Shown in pieces: positions 17,836 through 26,211 of a stretch of 64,000 nucleotides of DNA. Source of the DNA: JALZUR01 sp965205365 (GTDB lineage Bacteria; Bdellovibrionota; Bdellovibrionia; Bdellovibrionales; UBA1609); contig CBDBGT010000007.1 of assembly GCA_965205365.1 (NCBI GenBank), positions 4,858 through 68,857 of the forward strand, written 5' to 3'. The position numbers and the translations under genes were made by a program. The notes beneath the pieces are model-generated. The model was given only the letters and a program-made list of their open reading frames with translations, was not told the origin of the DNA and ran no database searches. Position 1 is the first letter of the stretch. Each line of letters starts with the position of its first letter.

Positions 17836-18361
17836 TTTTAATGCGTTTATTTCTACATACTCTCAGAGGTGTAGAGTCGATAAAATTGATTCCTGTTGAC
17901 TTTACAAACCGTGATTTTAAAAAAGAACAAAGAGGTATGAGTGCTGAGGGGATAAGCTCTACAAATCTTGTGTAGCTCACCAAATAAGGGAAGTCCCCTT
18001 TGTGATAAACTCTCAAGTGTAGATAGAATTGCTTGAAGGTTCTAAATCCAGATGGGTGAAATAGAATTAAAATTGATATAACTTCACTTATTGCTAGATT
18101 TGAGGGCGTACCTCTAAAAGGCTTTCGATTTTCTAAGGCTTGTTTTTTATAAACATTTTCATAATGCATACAAAAATCATCGACAGCGCAAAAAACAGTG
18201 GTAAGCTTATCTTGAGTCATAAAATTCCTTTTTAAAATTGCCGTCATTGGCGTTTTTGTTTGAACTAAGGATTTTATGGCTTTTTTTGTTTTCTGGGATT
18301 GCAAAGGGCGTCAAAAACTTTAAACACTTATTTTATAAAGAATGTAACGCCGAACTCAGGT
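17836..18361 (-). mobile_element. 5' half of IS982 type A, inverted
   Basis: Contains the left end of the element and the first 155 or so transposase residues (to NKRIK), read on the minus strand. It ends at TTTTA, the complement of the TAAAA seen at the start of the 3' half. Its outer end at 18361 abuts the TrbI-like gene. Together with the 3' half it accounts for one complete element that was cut at TAAAA and inverted. Confidence 0.9.
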
Positions 18362-18391
18362 TAGTAAAACGATCATTCCGAGGAGTTTTCT

Positions 18392-19330
18392 ATAGTTGCT
18401 AAAACAAAGGAATGGCTAAAGGGTGTATTTCTTATTGAGTCTGATGGTAAAACAACTATTAACAAGTTTAGTATTGGGGCGACATTAGGATTTCTACTTC
18501 TTATTGCATTCGCAATATCAATGACCCTAGGCAGCTCTGAAAATACTGCAATTGTTAAGAAAGTTGATTCAAACCTAATAAATGCTGACCACTTTAAGGA
18601 GGAAGTATTCTCTCCAACAAAAGGAGAAATTAAAGGAGGGATAAAAAATGGTTCAAAAGCTAGTTCATCATCTAAAAAATCGAATATTGGAAGCGTAAAT
18701 CCAACAATTAAATTGATGGCAAAGCAAATCATTACAAGGACAGATTTATCAACTCATGAAGGTTCAATACCAACTGGAACCAATTTTATTGGAAAACTAG
18801 TCAGTACAATTGACACTCGTGATCTTAACCAATTCATTAAGGTTTTACTTCCTTATGGTGGCTCATTTAAAGGAAAGAATAAGCTACCAAAGGACACAAT
18901 GCTTTTAGGTACTGTTAAGTATACTGGTAGTGGTGAAAAGGTCTTTTTAACTTTTTCAAAAGCAGTTCTTCCAACAGGACGTGAAATTGAAATTTCGGCA
19001 CAGGCCCTTAGTCCTGATGATTACTCAACTGGTGTCTTAGGAGACTATCACGGAACAGCAGGTGTTCGTATTGCAACGACTCTTGGGCTAAGCATGGTTT
19101 CAGGAATGACAGAGGTTTTAACAGAGAAGAAAGCCCTTGGTGAAAGTGGTGCTGTGACACCTAAATCTACAATGAAAAATGCTTTATTTCATGGAGTATC
19201 AAAAGTTTCAGCACTAGAGGCATCAAGACAAGCACAAGAACTATCGGCTGAGAAGGCCTATGTAACAATTGAAGCTGGGAGTGACCTCATAATTTCTCTA
19301 ATTTCACCATTAACAATTAAAAAGGATTAA
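18392..19330 (+). pseudogene. TrbI/VirB10-like conjugal transfer protein, start lost
   Basis: The frame encodes about 312 residues: a short cytoplasmic part, one membrane span (FSIGATLGFLLLIAFAISM), a Ser/Lys linker and a C-terminal domain. The C-terminal domain contains LPKDTMLLGTVKYTG, VLPTGREIEI and ISLISPLTI. This layout fits the VirB10/TrbI scaffold of type IV secretion, although similarity is only by eye. GAGGAG lies six bases before ATA, where ATG is expected. The first ATG (18521) falls at the end of the membrane span and would not yield an anchored protein. The IS982 cluster ends 30 bp upstream. Either the start mutated (G to A) or ATA is used. Confidence 0.6.
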
Positions 19331-20568
19331 AATGACTAAGAATAATACTACTAACAAAGGAGCTGAAAAGCTCTTTGACGCAATTGGAAAGTTGTTTGGA
19401 GTATATTTTAATATTTCCTACTACGGCATTAAAAAGTTTAACCCTAATTCATTTAAAATGTGGTTTAGCATACTCTTCTTTTTACTTGTGATGTTTAATC
19501 TTACTTATAACTACGACTTTCTTGTAATTTTAAATAAGATAATGCCAAACATTTTTACTGTTTCGGTTTTAACTTTTTTCGTTAAAGTACCTTGGGTTGG
19601 ATATTTTTCATCCTTCTCGATACTTGGGATATTACTTTCAATTTCTTTATTTGGATTGGAAGAGTACAAGAGAATTAAGGCCTATCAAAAAGATTTTGAT
19701 TTCTTATCAATCAAAGCAGGAAATGGATCGCCGCCTAAAGTGATTCGAGTAGTCGAAGTTGATGATTTTAAAACGAAGGTAATTCTTAAATCAGAAGGAA
19801 TTGGCATTGATCGTTACAAAACTAAAACTAATGATTTAACGGCAGCTTTAGGACAAATTGTTGAAGAAATAAGGTCTTGTAACAATCCAAAGTACATTGA
19901 ATTTAGTCTTACAAAGAAAAGTTTACCAAAGCAAGTTAGCTATTATGAGATAGAAAAAGAAGAAGCTAAACCATACAGTTTCAGCATTGGTGAATCTCTT
20001 GGAGGTTACTTGTATCAGGACATCTCAACCTTGCCGCATATGCTTATTGCAGGAACAACTGGTGGTGGTAAAAGTGTATTTTTTAAGCAGACTTTGGTTT
20101 CACTGCTAAAATCAAGTAACAATCTACAGCTTTATCTTTTGGATTTAAAAAAAGGCGTTGAGATGAGGCCATTTGAAAACTTACCAAATACAAAAGTGAT
20201 AAAAACTGAAAAAGATGCTGTCGCGACCTTAAAGAACATACGAGATGAGATGGATAGGAGGTTTAAGTATTTAGAAAAAAAGAAGCTTAAAGAAATTGAT
20301 CCAGTTAGAGATAAAATGGATAAAATCATAATTGGTATTGATGAAGCCTCAGTCCTCTACACGAAGTCAAAGAATAACTCTAAAAACAAATTGATCAATG
20401 AGGCGCGTGAATTGACAGAAGAGTTATCAAAACTTTCAAGAGCAGCAGGCATTCATTTAATTTTAGCAACGCAGAAAGTTACCAAAGAGACAATTGATAC
20501 TAAAGTTCAAGAAAACATTGGTGGTAGAGTGTGCTTTAGGATGAATACGCTTCAAGGTTCAATGACTG

Positions 20569-22050
20569 GGTTCACCGTTATCTAGAAGGGTGTGATCCAT
20601 GCCAACAAGCCTAAAGTCCTGAAAAAGATAAACAAGCTCCCTCCACACAATTAAAATTTGGTTACTAAATAAACTAAATTGTCGGAGGATTAAATGGAGC
20701 TATTTGAAAAGTTAATCGTAAAATCACTAGGTCTTCAAGGTGTAAAATTAGAAAACTGGGAGGCTTGTGATAAAGAGTTAAAACTAGTCCTTTACGCAAA
20801 ACAAGATCGTGAAAATGTAGGCTGTAATCAATGTGGCTGCCAAATATCTCATGTCCATGAGTGGAAGCTTCGAAAAATTAAAGCTTCTCCAATAGGCTCA
20901 TATGAAGAGGTGTGGATTTACTTAAAACAGCTTCGAGGGCACTGCTTAATGTGTGATGATAAAGTCAGATCAGCTGGTGTTGATTTTACTCACCCTAATT
21001 TTGAAAACTTAACTTACTCACTTGTAGAAAAAGCAGGACGTCTTTGTGAAGAGATGACTTGTGAGTCAGTTGCTAGAATTTTAAGAATGAACCCCAAGAC
21101 TGTGTGGAATTTGGATCAGTACCGGATGAAGCAAATAAAACCTCTTTTAAGCTATGCTGAAAGAAAGTTAGATTTAGAGCAGATGTCATCTGATGAGGTG
21201 CACTTTAGAACTATTTTTGGAAAGAAGTCTTGTGACAAGAATACGATTAAGTTCATCACAAATTTAGTCTGTACGAAGATGAGAAAGGTGCTCTCAAATG
21301 CAATGGGCAGAAAGGGTTCAAGCTTACTTAATTGTTTAAAGGTATTAACAAAAGAGCAGCTAGATAAGATCAAGTTTTTTGCAGTTGATATGCATGATGC
21401 TTTTATTGAGGCTGTGATAGGTAAATGTGAGAATGCTAAGGTCTGTGTTGATAGGTTCCATGTTGCAGAAGGGCTAAATAATTTTTTTGATGATGTGAGA
21501 AAATTTGAGTTTAAAAAAGCTAAAGAAAATGAAGATAAGTTTTTAATGGATGTGCTAGCACCTCATAAAAGATATATTTTAGTGGAGCGTGAGAAGAATT
21601 TATCTAAAGGAGATTTTACTAAATTAGAGAGGCTTTTAGATGTGAATAAGAACATTTTTAAAGCTTCAGTTTTAGTTGAGCACTTCCATAAAGTTTTAGA
21701 TCAAAAGAATGTAAAAGACTTTAGAAAAGCTCTGGTTCTTTGGTACCGATATGCAAGAGAGTCAAAATTAAAGCCCTTTTTGAAATTTGCAAAAACCTTA
21801 AGAAAGTACAGAGGTTACATTGAAGGATATATTATGTCTGGGCTCACAACAGCAGTAAGTGAAGGCTTAAACAACAAGATTAAAGTGCTTAGAAGGATGG
21901 GCTATGGTTACACAAACCCAGAGTCATTTATGCACAAAATACTGCAGCGATGTGGACTTTTAAACTCAAATTACATCAATACTTCAAGTTGGTACTGGCC
22001 ACCTCAAATGAGATTGGCACAAACTACACCCTTCTAGATAACGGAGAGGC
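20569..22050 (+). mobile_element. ISL3-family insertion sequence, copy 1
   Basis: A 1,482-bp element. Inverted repeats share CCGTTATCTAGAAGGGTGT, with a few mismatches at the outer bases. The flanks carry a 9-bp repeat CAATGACTG (20560-20568 and 22051-22059). The family usually makes 8-bp duplications, so 9 is slightly unusual, but copy 2 shows the same length. It splits the FtsK-like gene. Confidence 0.9.
20694..22037 (+). CDS. ISL3-family transposase
   Basis: A 447-residue protein with an N-terminal zinc-finger-like region (CNQCGCQ...CLMCDD), a helix-turn-helix (CESVARILRMNPKTVW) and the DDE_Tnp_ISL3 core. The core includes FAVDMHDAFIEAV, VCVDRFHVAEGLNNFFDDVR, and SGLTTAVSEGLNNKIKVLRR with YGYTNPESFM. 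Family length is normal and no break is seen. It differs from copy 2 by one residue (Ser instead of Pro in RKGSSLLNC). GGAGG lies upstream of the ATG. Confidence 0.94.
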   Translation: MELFEKLIVKSLGLQGVKLENWEACDKELKLVLYAKQDRENVGCNQCGCQISHVHEWKLRKIKASPIGSYEEVWIYLKQLRGHCLMCDDKVRSAGVDFTHPNFENLTYSLVEKAGRLCEEMTCESVARILRMNPKTVWNLDQYRMKQIKPLLSYAERKLDLEQMSSDEVHFRTIFGKKSCDKNTIKFITNLVCTKMRKVLSNAMGRKGSSLLNCLKVLTKEQLDKIKFFAVDMHDAFIEAVIGKCENAKVCVDRFHVAEGLNNFFDDVRKFEFKKAKENEDKFLMDVLAPHKRYILVEREKNLSKGDFTKLERLLDVNKNIFKASVLVEHFHKVLDQKNVKDFRKALVLWYRYARESKLKPFLKFAKTLRKYRGYIEGYIMSGLTTAVSEGLNNKIKVLRRMGYGYTNPESFMHKILQRCGLLNSNYINTSSWYWPPQMRLAQTTPF

Positions 22051-22318
22051 CAATGACTGTACTTGGAAATAAGATGGCGCTAACCCTGCCAGATATCAAA
22101 GGACGAGCAATCTGGGCAAGAGGTAATAAATTTACTCAAATTCAAGCTCCATTTTTATCTGAAGATGAACTTGAAGAAGAACTTTCGATTCTAAAGAATG
22201 AGTTAGTTTCTAAAGAAAGAAAATTTCATGGCCCTATGATCTCTACAGATGTTCTAAAAACGAATATGGATGATGAAATTACTGATTTAGAAAAGGATGA
22301 CAGCTCAGGAGCCAATAG

Positions 22319-23059
22319 ATCGCCAGAGTAGTCTTAACGGACAGAGAGTTAAAGCTCTTTCGGTTTTTATTTAGATATAAAGTTGGTTGGATTAAGCAAA
22401 TTAATCAATTTTGCTATCCTACAAGTTCAGAAAATCATCTAAGAGCAAGATTAAAAAAGGTTGAAAGCTTAAAAGTTATTAAAACGAGTGGAATGCTTAT
22501 TAATAAGCGCTATCAAAAGGTTTATCATTTAACTCAAAAAGGTATGAATGAGCTGTCTAAAGCAAAATCAATAAGTATCAAAAGGAGTCAGTTTAAAAGT
22601 AACAGTAAGGAGCATGACCTTCACCTAATCAACATTATGGAGTCATTAAAAAGGTCAAGGCATGTCGTAAAGCACTACACGGAAAATGAATTACAATGTA
22701 TCGAAAAGTTCAATGAGTCTGACTTAACTAAAGAATTTGTTGATATTAATAGTGATGCTTTTGTTCAGGTCAACTACGGTAAAAAATTATTTAGTACTGC
22801 AATTGAATATGAACATTCTGAAAATGCTGATTCAAAATATGAACAATTAGTCCTCAACTACTATCTTAGTTCGACTATCAACATCGTTTTATTTTTCACA
22901 AGTCATGACTGGATTAGAGAATTAATTTTTCGTCTTGAAGAAAAGGATTATACAAATTCAATTCCAAAGTTTTACTTTCTCAAAACACAAAATGACTATG
23001 GCATGATTGAAAATCTCACTTTTCAAAATAGAAAAGGAAAAACACTAGACTTAAATTGA
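22319..23059 (+). CDS. Replication-relaxation-like (mobilisation) protein, no canonical start
   Basis: About 246 residues. The N-terminal winged-helix pattern VLTDRELKLFRFLFRYKVGW...LRARLKKVESLKVI, then VYHLTQKG, fits the replication-relaxation family found on plasmids and conjugative elements. The C-terminal half includes AIEYEHSENADSKYEQLV. The frame opens after a TAG at 22316 and has no ATG, GTG or TTG before the winged helix. CAGGAG stands seven bases before an ATC codon, which I used as the nominal start. The ATG at 22493 would delete the helix domain. It overlaps the end of the FtsK-like gene, so coupling is likely. Confidence 0.5.
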   Translation: MARVVLTDRELKLFRFLFRYKVGWIKQINQFCYPTSSENHLRARLKKVESLKVIKTSGMLINKRYQKVYHLTQKGMNELSKAKSISIKRSQFKSNSKEHDLHLINIMESLKRSRHVVKHYTENELQCIEKFNESDLTKEFVDINSDAFVQVNYGKKLFSTAIEYEHSENADSKYEQLVLNYYLSSTINIVLFFTSHDWIRELIFRLEEKDYTNSIPKFYFLKTQNDYGMIENLTFQNRKGKTLDLN

Positions 23060-23064
23060 CGTAA

Positions 23065-23104
23065 TTTGCCTTGGACTAACATTGGTAGTTCTTACCAAGG
23101 CAAA
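23065..23104 (+). terminator. Hairpin after the replication-relaxation-like gene
   Basis: A perfect 10-bp stem (TTTGCCTTGG/CCAAGGCAAA) with a 20-nt loop starts 6 bases after the stop. No strong T tract follows, so it may act as a terminator or an mRNA-stabilising hairpin. Confidence 0.45.
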
Positions 23105-23176
23105 TCTCACTAACACTATGAAATCATAAGACTTTCATAAGTAAAACTAAGACTTAAAAGGTCTAAAAGGACATTT

Positions 23177-23635
23177 ATGCATAAGGTATTAATTTTGACT
23201 ATGGCAACGGCCATATTGACGACAGGCTGTTCAACAATGAAAGAGTCATTAACAGTAGGTATAGGCACAGGTATGGCAACCGGTGCAGTAGCAGGATCAA
23301 CAATAAATAAAGATCGAGGCAAAGGTGCATTGCAAGGAGCACTAATAGGAGGTGCAATAAGCGGAATAGCATCCTACTTTATCCACAAGGGGTTAGATAA
23401 ACGTGATCAAAAGACTCGCAGAGAAACTCTATTTAACTTAGACAAATTTGGAGTTGATTATCCTAAGAATTACTCAACGGGTAATAATCCGGGCCTCTCA
23501 ATGCCAGTGGTTGAGTCTCAATGGGTTGATACCCAAGTCAAGGGCAAGAAACTTGTTGAGGGTCATAGAGTATGGATTATTTCTGAGGAACCACAATGGA
23601 TTCCTAACCAACAATTAAAAAAGGAGAAAAAATAA
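23177..23635 (+). CDS. Glycine-zipper lipoprotein
   Basis: A 152-residue lipoprotein with lipobox LTTGC (Cys 17). It is followed by a glycine-zipper segment with many GxxxG spacings (GIGTGMATGAVAGS, GALIGGAISGIAS) that may insert in a membrane. The C-terminus is basic (KKEKK). AAAAGGA precedes the ATG. It sits directly before a second lipoprotein gene in the conjugation-like module. Similar glycine-zipper lipoproteins occur in transfer regions, possibly as surface or exclusion factors, but the function is not known. Confidence 0.65.
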   Translation: MHKVLILTMATAILTTGCSTMKESLTVGIGTGMATGAVAGSTINKDRGKGALQGALIGGAISGIASYFIHKGLDKRDQKTRRETLFNLDKFGVDYPKNYSTGNNPGLSMPVVESQWVDTQVKGKKLVEGHRVWIISEEPQWIPNQQLKKEKK

Positions 23636-23636
23636 G

Positions 23637-24380
23637 ATGCTTACTAAAGCAATTATAGTGATTAGCTCTATTGCACTACTGGTTTCATGTGGTGAAAATT
23701 GGGATAAAGAATCTGATGAGGTAGTAAAGCACCCTGCACCTGTTGAAACAATTTACTATGAACCGATCTTAGAGACAGAAATCGTAACAACAGATAAGTT
23801 TATAACTGATTTAAACGACAAGGAGACGCTTATCATTACTTTTAATGGAAAGTTATCTTCTCCTGTCTTTAGCCCTGTCTATCAGCGTAATTATCCATCG
23901 GGTTGGACTGATCGAGAATGTGAAATACTTGATCGGCCCTGTAGACGTTGTGAGTTTTTAAAAAGAAGAATTTGTTGGGACAGAAGAAGATCAGGTCGCT
24001 GTAATTTAAAATATAGAAATTTCGATGGTTATAATGAGCAAGATATAATCTTCTCTCAAAATTTGAATGAAACAAAGCTTAGAATAAAGATCGGTAATAA
24101 CTTATACCCTCTAGGAAAAGTCGTAAGCTATTCTGGAGTTTCTATTACTACAGAGTTCAAAGTTTCAAAAGAAATGATCCAAGAGTCAAATGAGGCTTAC
24201 CTATCTATAATTCCAGACACTAATCATGGGAATATCAGAATAGGCTTTCTTGGCTATGGATCGTGTTTTGGTCATGGCCGGAGAAAGTTTTCTCATGGCG
24301 GTTCTACTTCTAGAAGCAATCGCTTAAACCAAGCAAATCGAGCTTACAAAGTAAATGTAAGTTACAAAAAAATCAAATGA
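23637..24380 (+). CDS. Lipoprotein with Cys/Arg-rich centre, unknown function
   Basis: A 247-residue product with a lipobox (LLVSC, Cys 18). The middle (about residues 90-120) is rich in Cys and Arg: RECEILDRPCRRCEFLKRR, then CWDRRRSGRCN. It may form a disulfide-bonded or metal-binding knot. The C-terminus is basic and Ser/Gly-rich. It starts 1 bp after the preceding lipoprotein gene and ends 6 bp before the next one, so the three form an operon. I recognise no family. Confidence 0.6.
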   Translation: MLTKAIIVISSIALLVSCGENWDKESDEVVKHPAPVETIYYEPILETEIVTTDKFITDLNDKETLIITFNGKLSSPVFSPVYQRNYPSGWTDRECEILDRPCRRCEFLKRRICWDRRRSGRCNLKYRNFDGYNEQDIIFSQNLNETKLRIKIGNNLYPLGKVVSYSGVSITTEFKVSKEMIQESNEAYLSIIPDTNHGNIRIGFLGYGSCFGHGRRKFSHGGSTSRSNRLNQANRAYKVNVSYKKIK

Positions 24381-24386
24381 GGTATT

Positions 24387-24740
24387 ATGAATAAATTAAA
24401 ATCAGGAAGAATCATTTTAGACGAGGGGGCCAAGACGGCCCTTTCGTCAATGTATGATGAAATCAGAGATCAAGAATGTGTTAAAGTTACTCCTGCAAAA
24501 TTATCTTCATGGATAATTCAAAAATTTTACTCAAGTTATTTTCGGCAACACAAGGCGAAGATTACAAAAGATCACTTTAATTCTAAAGAGTACCTAAAAG
24601 GTATTATGAATAATGTCAGTGATGAAGAAAATTTAGAAGAGATTTTAAGGAAGGCCCTAAGTAACATCAAGACACCAAGGACTTCTAAATCTAGTGACAA
24701 GAAAGATTCAAGAAAAGAACAAAATCAAGAAATCAACTAA
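24387..24740 (+). CDS. Small cytoplasmic protein of the island, unknown function
   Basis: A 117-residue protein with a globular N-terminal part (RIILDEGAKTALSSMYDEIR) and a charged, low-complexity C-terminal tail rich in Lys, Ser and Asp. The LDEGAKTAL...KLSSWIIQKF pattern recalls accessory mobilisation or ribbon-helix-helix-like proteins, but I cannot assign it. The ATG is preceded by GAGGT at good spacing. It is the last gene of the lipoprotein operon. Confidence 0.5.
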   Translation: MNKLKSGRIILDEGAKTALSSMYDEIRDQECVKVTPAKLSSWIIQKFYSSYFRQHKAKITKDHFNSKEYLKGIMNNVSDEENLEEILRKALSNIKTPRTSKSSDKKDSRKEQNQEIN

Positions 24741-24867
24741 GGTTGATCTAGGCAAGTTTACAATAATTAAAAACTACACCGAAATATCAAAAGAAGAAGA
24801 AAAGTCACGATTTAAGCAGCTCTCTAAGCTGATGTTTTCACATCTATCAAAGTGTCAGACTGCATAA
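24694..24867 (+). CDS. Possible 57-residue protein overlapping the previous gene
   Basis: A GTG-started frame overlaps the last 47 bases of the preceding gene in another frame. It encodes a Lys-rich peptide containing KVDLGKFTIIKNYTEISKEE and ends HLSKCQTA. No strong ribosome site is visible. The non-random composition and continuous frame through an otherwise empty gap are the only support. Confidence 0.3.
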   Translation: MTRKIQEKNKIKKSTKVDLGKFTIIKNYTEISKEEEKSRFKQLSKLMFSHLSKCQTA

Positions 24868-24895
24868 AGTGGCTTATTTGCCTCATTTTCATTGA

Positions 24896-24917
24896 CTAGC
24901 GTGTATATTCACGCTAG
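24896..24917. promoter_or_regulatory. Palindromic operator ahead of the XRE gene
   Basis: A perfect 8-bp inverted repeat, CTAGCGTG-TATATT-CACGCTAG, overlaps a TTGACT hexamer (24892-24897) that could be a -35 box. It lies 28 bases before the HTH gene. The position suggests autoregulation by that repressor. A matching -10 box is not clear. Confidence 0.6.
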
Positions 24918-24944
24918 CCTTTAATTATCCGATAAGGGAGAGGT

Positions 24945-25187
24945 ATGACAGATTTGAGGGAAACACAAGTGCCAGAGATAAAAGAGAAGTTGACTCAGGC
25001 AATACTTAAAGAAATGGAGACACAAGGCCTCTCTCAAGCAGAGGTTGGAAGGTTGATAGGAATGGATCGTAAGAACGTAAACAAGACATTGAGGGGCACA
25101 GAAAGGGCCATCTCGATCAATCAGTTAGTTCGCATTGCCAATGGCATTGGTTTGGATATTAACCTCGTAATTAAAAGACAAAAATAG
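24945..25187 (+). CDS. XRE-type helix-turn-helix regulator
   Basis: An 80-residue DNA-binding protein made of a single HTH domain: LSQAEVGRLIGMDRKNVNKT with a preceding helix (KLTQAILKEMETQG) and a following helix. AGGGAGAGG precedes the ATG. It lies 7 bp before the start of the serine recombinase gene, so it was probably co-transcribed with it. Together with the palindrome upstream it is a likely control switch for integration or excision of the island. Confidence 0.75.
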   Translation: MTDLRETQVPEIKEKLTQAILKEMETQGLSQAEVGRLIGMDRKNVNKTLRGTERAISINQLVRIANGIGLDINLVIKRQK

Positions 25188-26211
25188 GATTACCATGAGA
25201 AAAATAGCTATATACCTGAATTCCCTAATTTTTGAACTATGCCTTGAGACAATAATCTAGTGAAGTTGTATTTCAGACCTTTTAGATCTTTGATGTTGTA
25301 TCTTTTCACTTAAACATAGTACAATTTTGTACTATGTCGAAAAGAATTTATGAAGAAAATAGAGGCGGACAAATCTATATCCATGAAATTGAAAGCTACT
25401 GGTGCAAAATCAAAAAAGCACCTCGACAGAAAAGAACATATTTAGGGAAAAAAGATCTCACCACAGGTATGCTTATTACCAAAAAAAATAAAGGCACAGC
25501 TCACATACCCTCCGGGTCAAAAATTTTTGGATCAATCTATTTTCTAGAAAATATTTCTGTAGCTGTAGGCTTAAAAGATATTTTAAAAAAAATTTTTCCT
25601 AAGCAGTTTGAGCAAATTCTCCATTTGTCTTATTTTAAAATCTTAAGAAAAGAAGCTTATTACCTTTACCCCTATTGGCACAATGAAGCTTACGTATCAA
25701 ACAAGACACAGCAAAGCTCTCAAGAGCTGAGTGATTTTCTTTTAAATCTAGGAGTTGATGAAAAATCAGTCGAATTTTTTTTTAAACATTGGATAGAAAA
25801 AAATCAAAGTAGTGGTGCCGTGATGTTTGATATTACCTCATTATCTTCTTATGGAGTTGAGAATGAGTTTTTAGAAAAAGGTTATAACAGAGATGGAGAC
25901 GTGTTAAAACAAATAAATCTAGGCGTAATAAGTAAAAACTTTAAAGATAAGTCAGGTCACTTACCATTGGCTTATAGGATATATCCTGGAAGTATTACAG
26001 ATGTAACAACTTTAAAAAATATATCAAACTTTATAGAGTCATACGATCTTAAAACAGAAACCTTCATTATGGACAAGGGGTTTTATAGCCAACAAAACAT
26101 TAAAGAAATGAGCATGAACAAGCTGAATTTTCTGGTTCCCATGAGTTTTGCAACAAAACAGTCAAAAGAAATTTTATCTAAGATAAAGAAAAGAATCTTT
26201 CCCCCGGTTTT

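Larger units (their letters stand above)
19332..22331 (+). pseudogene. FtsK/VirD4-like coupling ATPase interrupted by ISL3
   Basis: Removing the ISL3 element and one 9-bp target copy restores a 502-residue frame. It has two or three N-terminal membrane spans (about 45-100), Walker A IAGTTGGGKSV, LYLLDLKKG, Walker B IIIGIDEA, and LILATQKVT followed by NIGGRVCFRMN. This is the FtsK/SpoIIIE-type motor used as a DNA pump or coupling protein in conjugative elements. The C-terminal part after the IS reads VLGNKMALTLPDIKGRAIW. The start is 1 bp after the TrbI-like gene. Without precise excision it is probably dead, since the break lies in the motor domain. Confidence 0.75.

Noticed and set aside
22053..22331. 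Separate small gene after the first ISL3 copy
   Set aside because: Its ATG is inside the target duplication and the frame joins the FtsK-like gene when the IS is removed.
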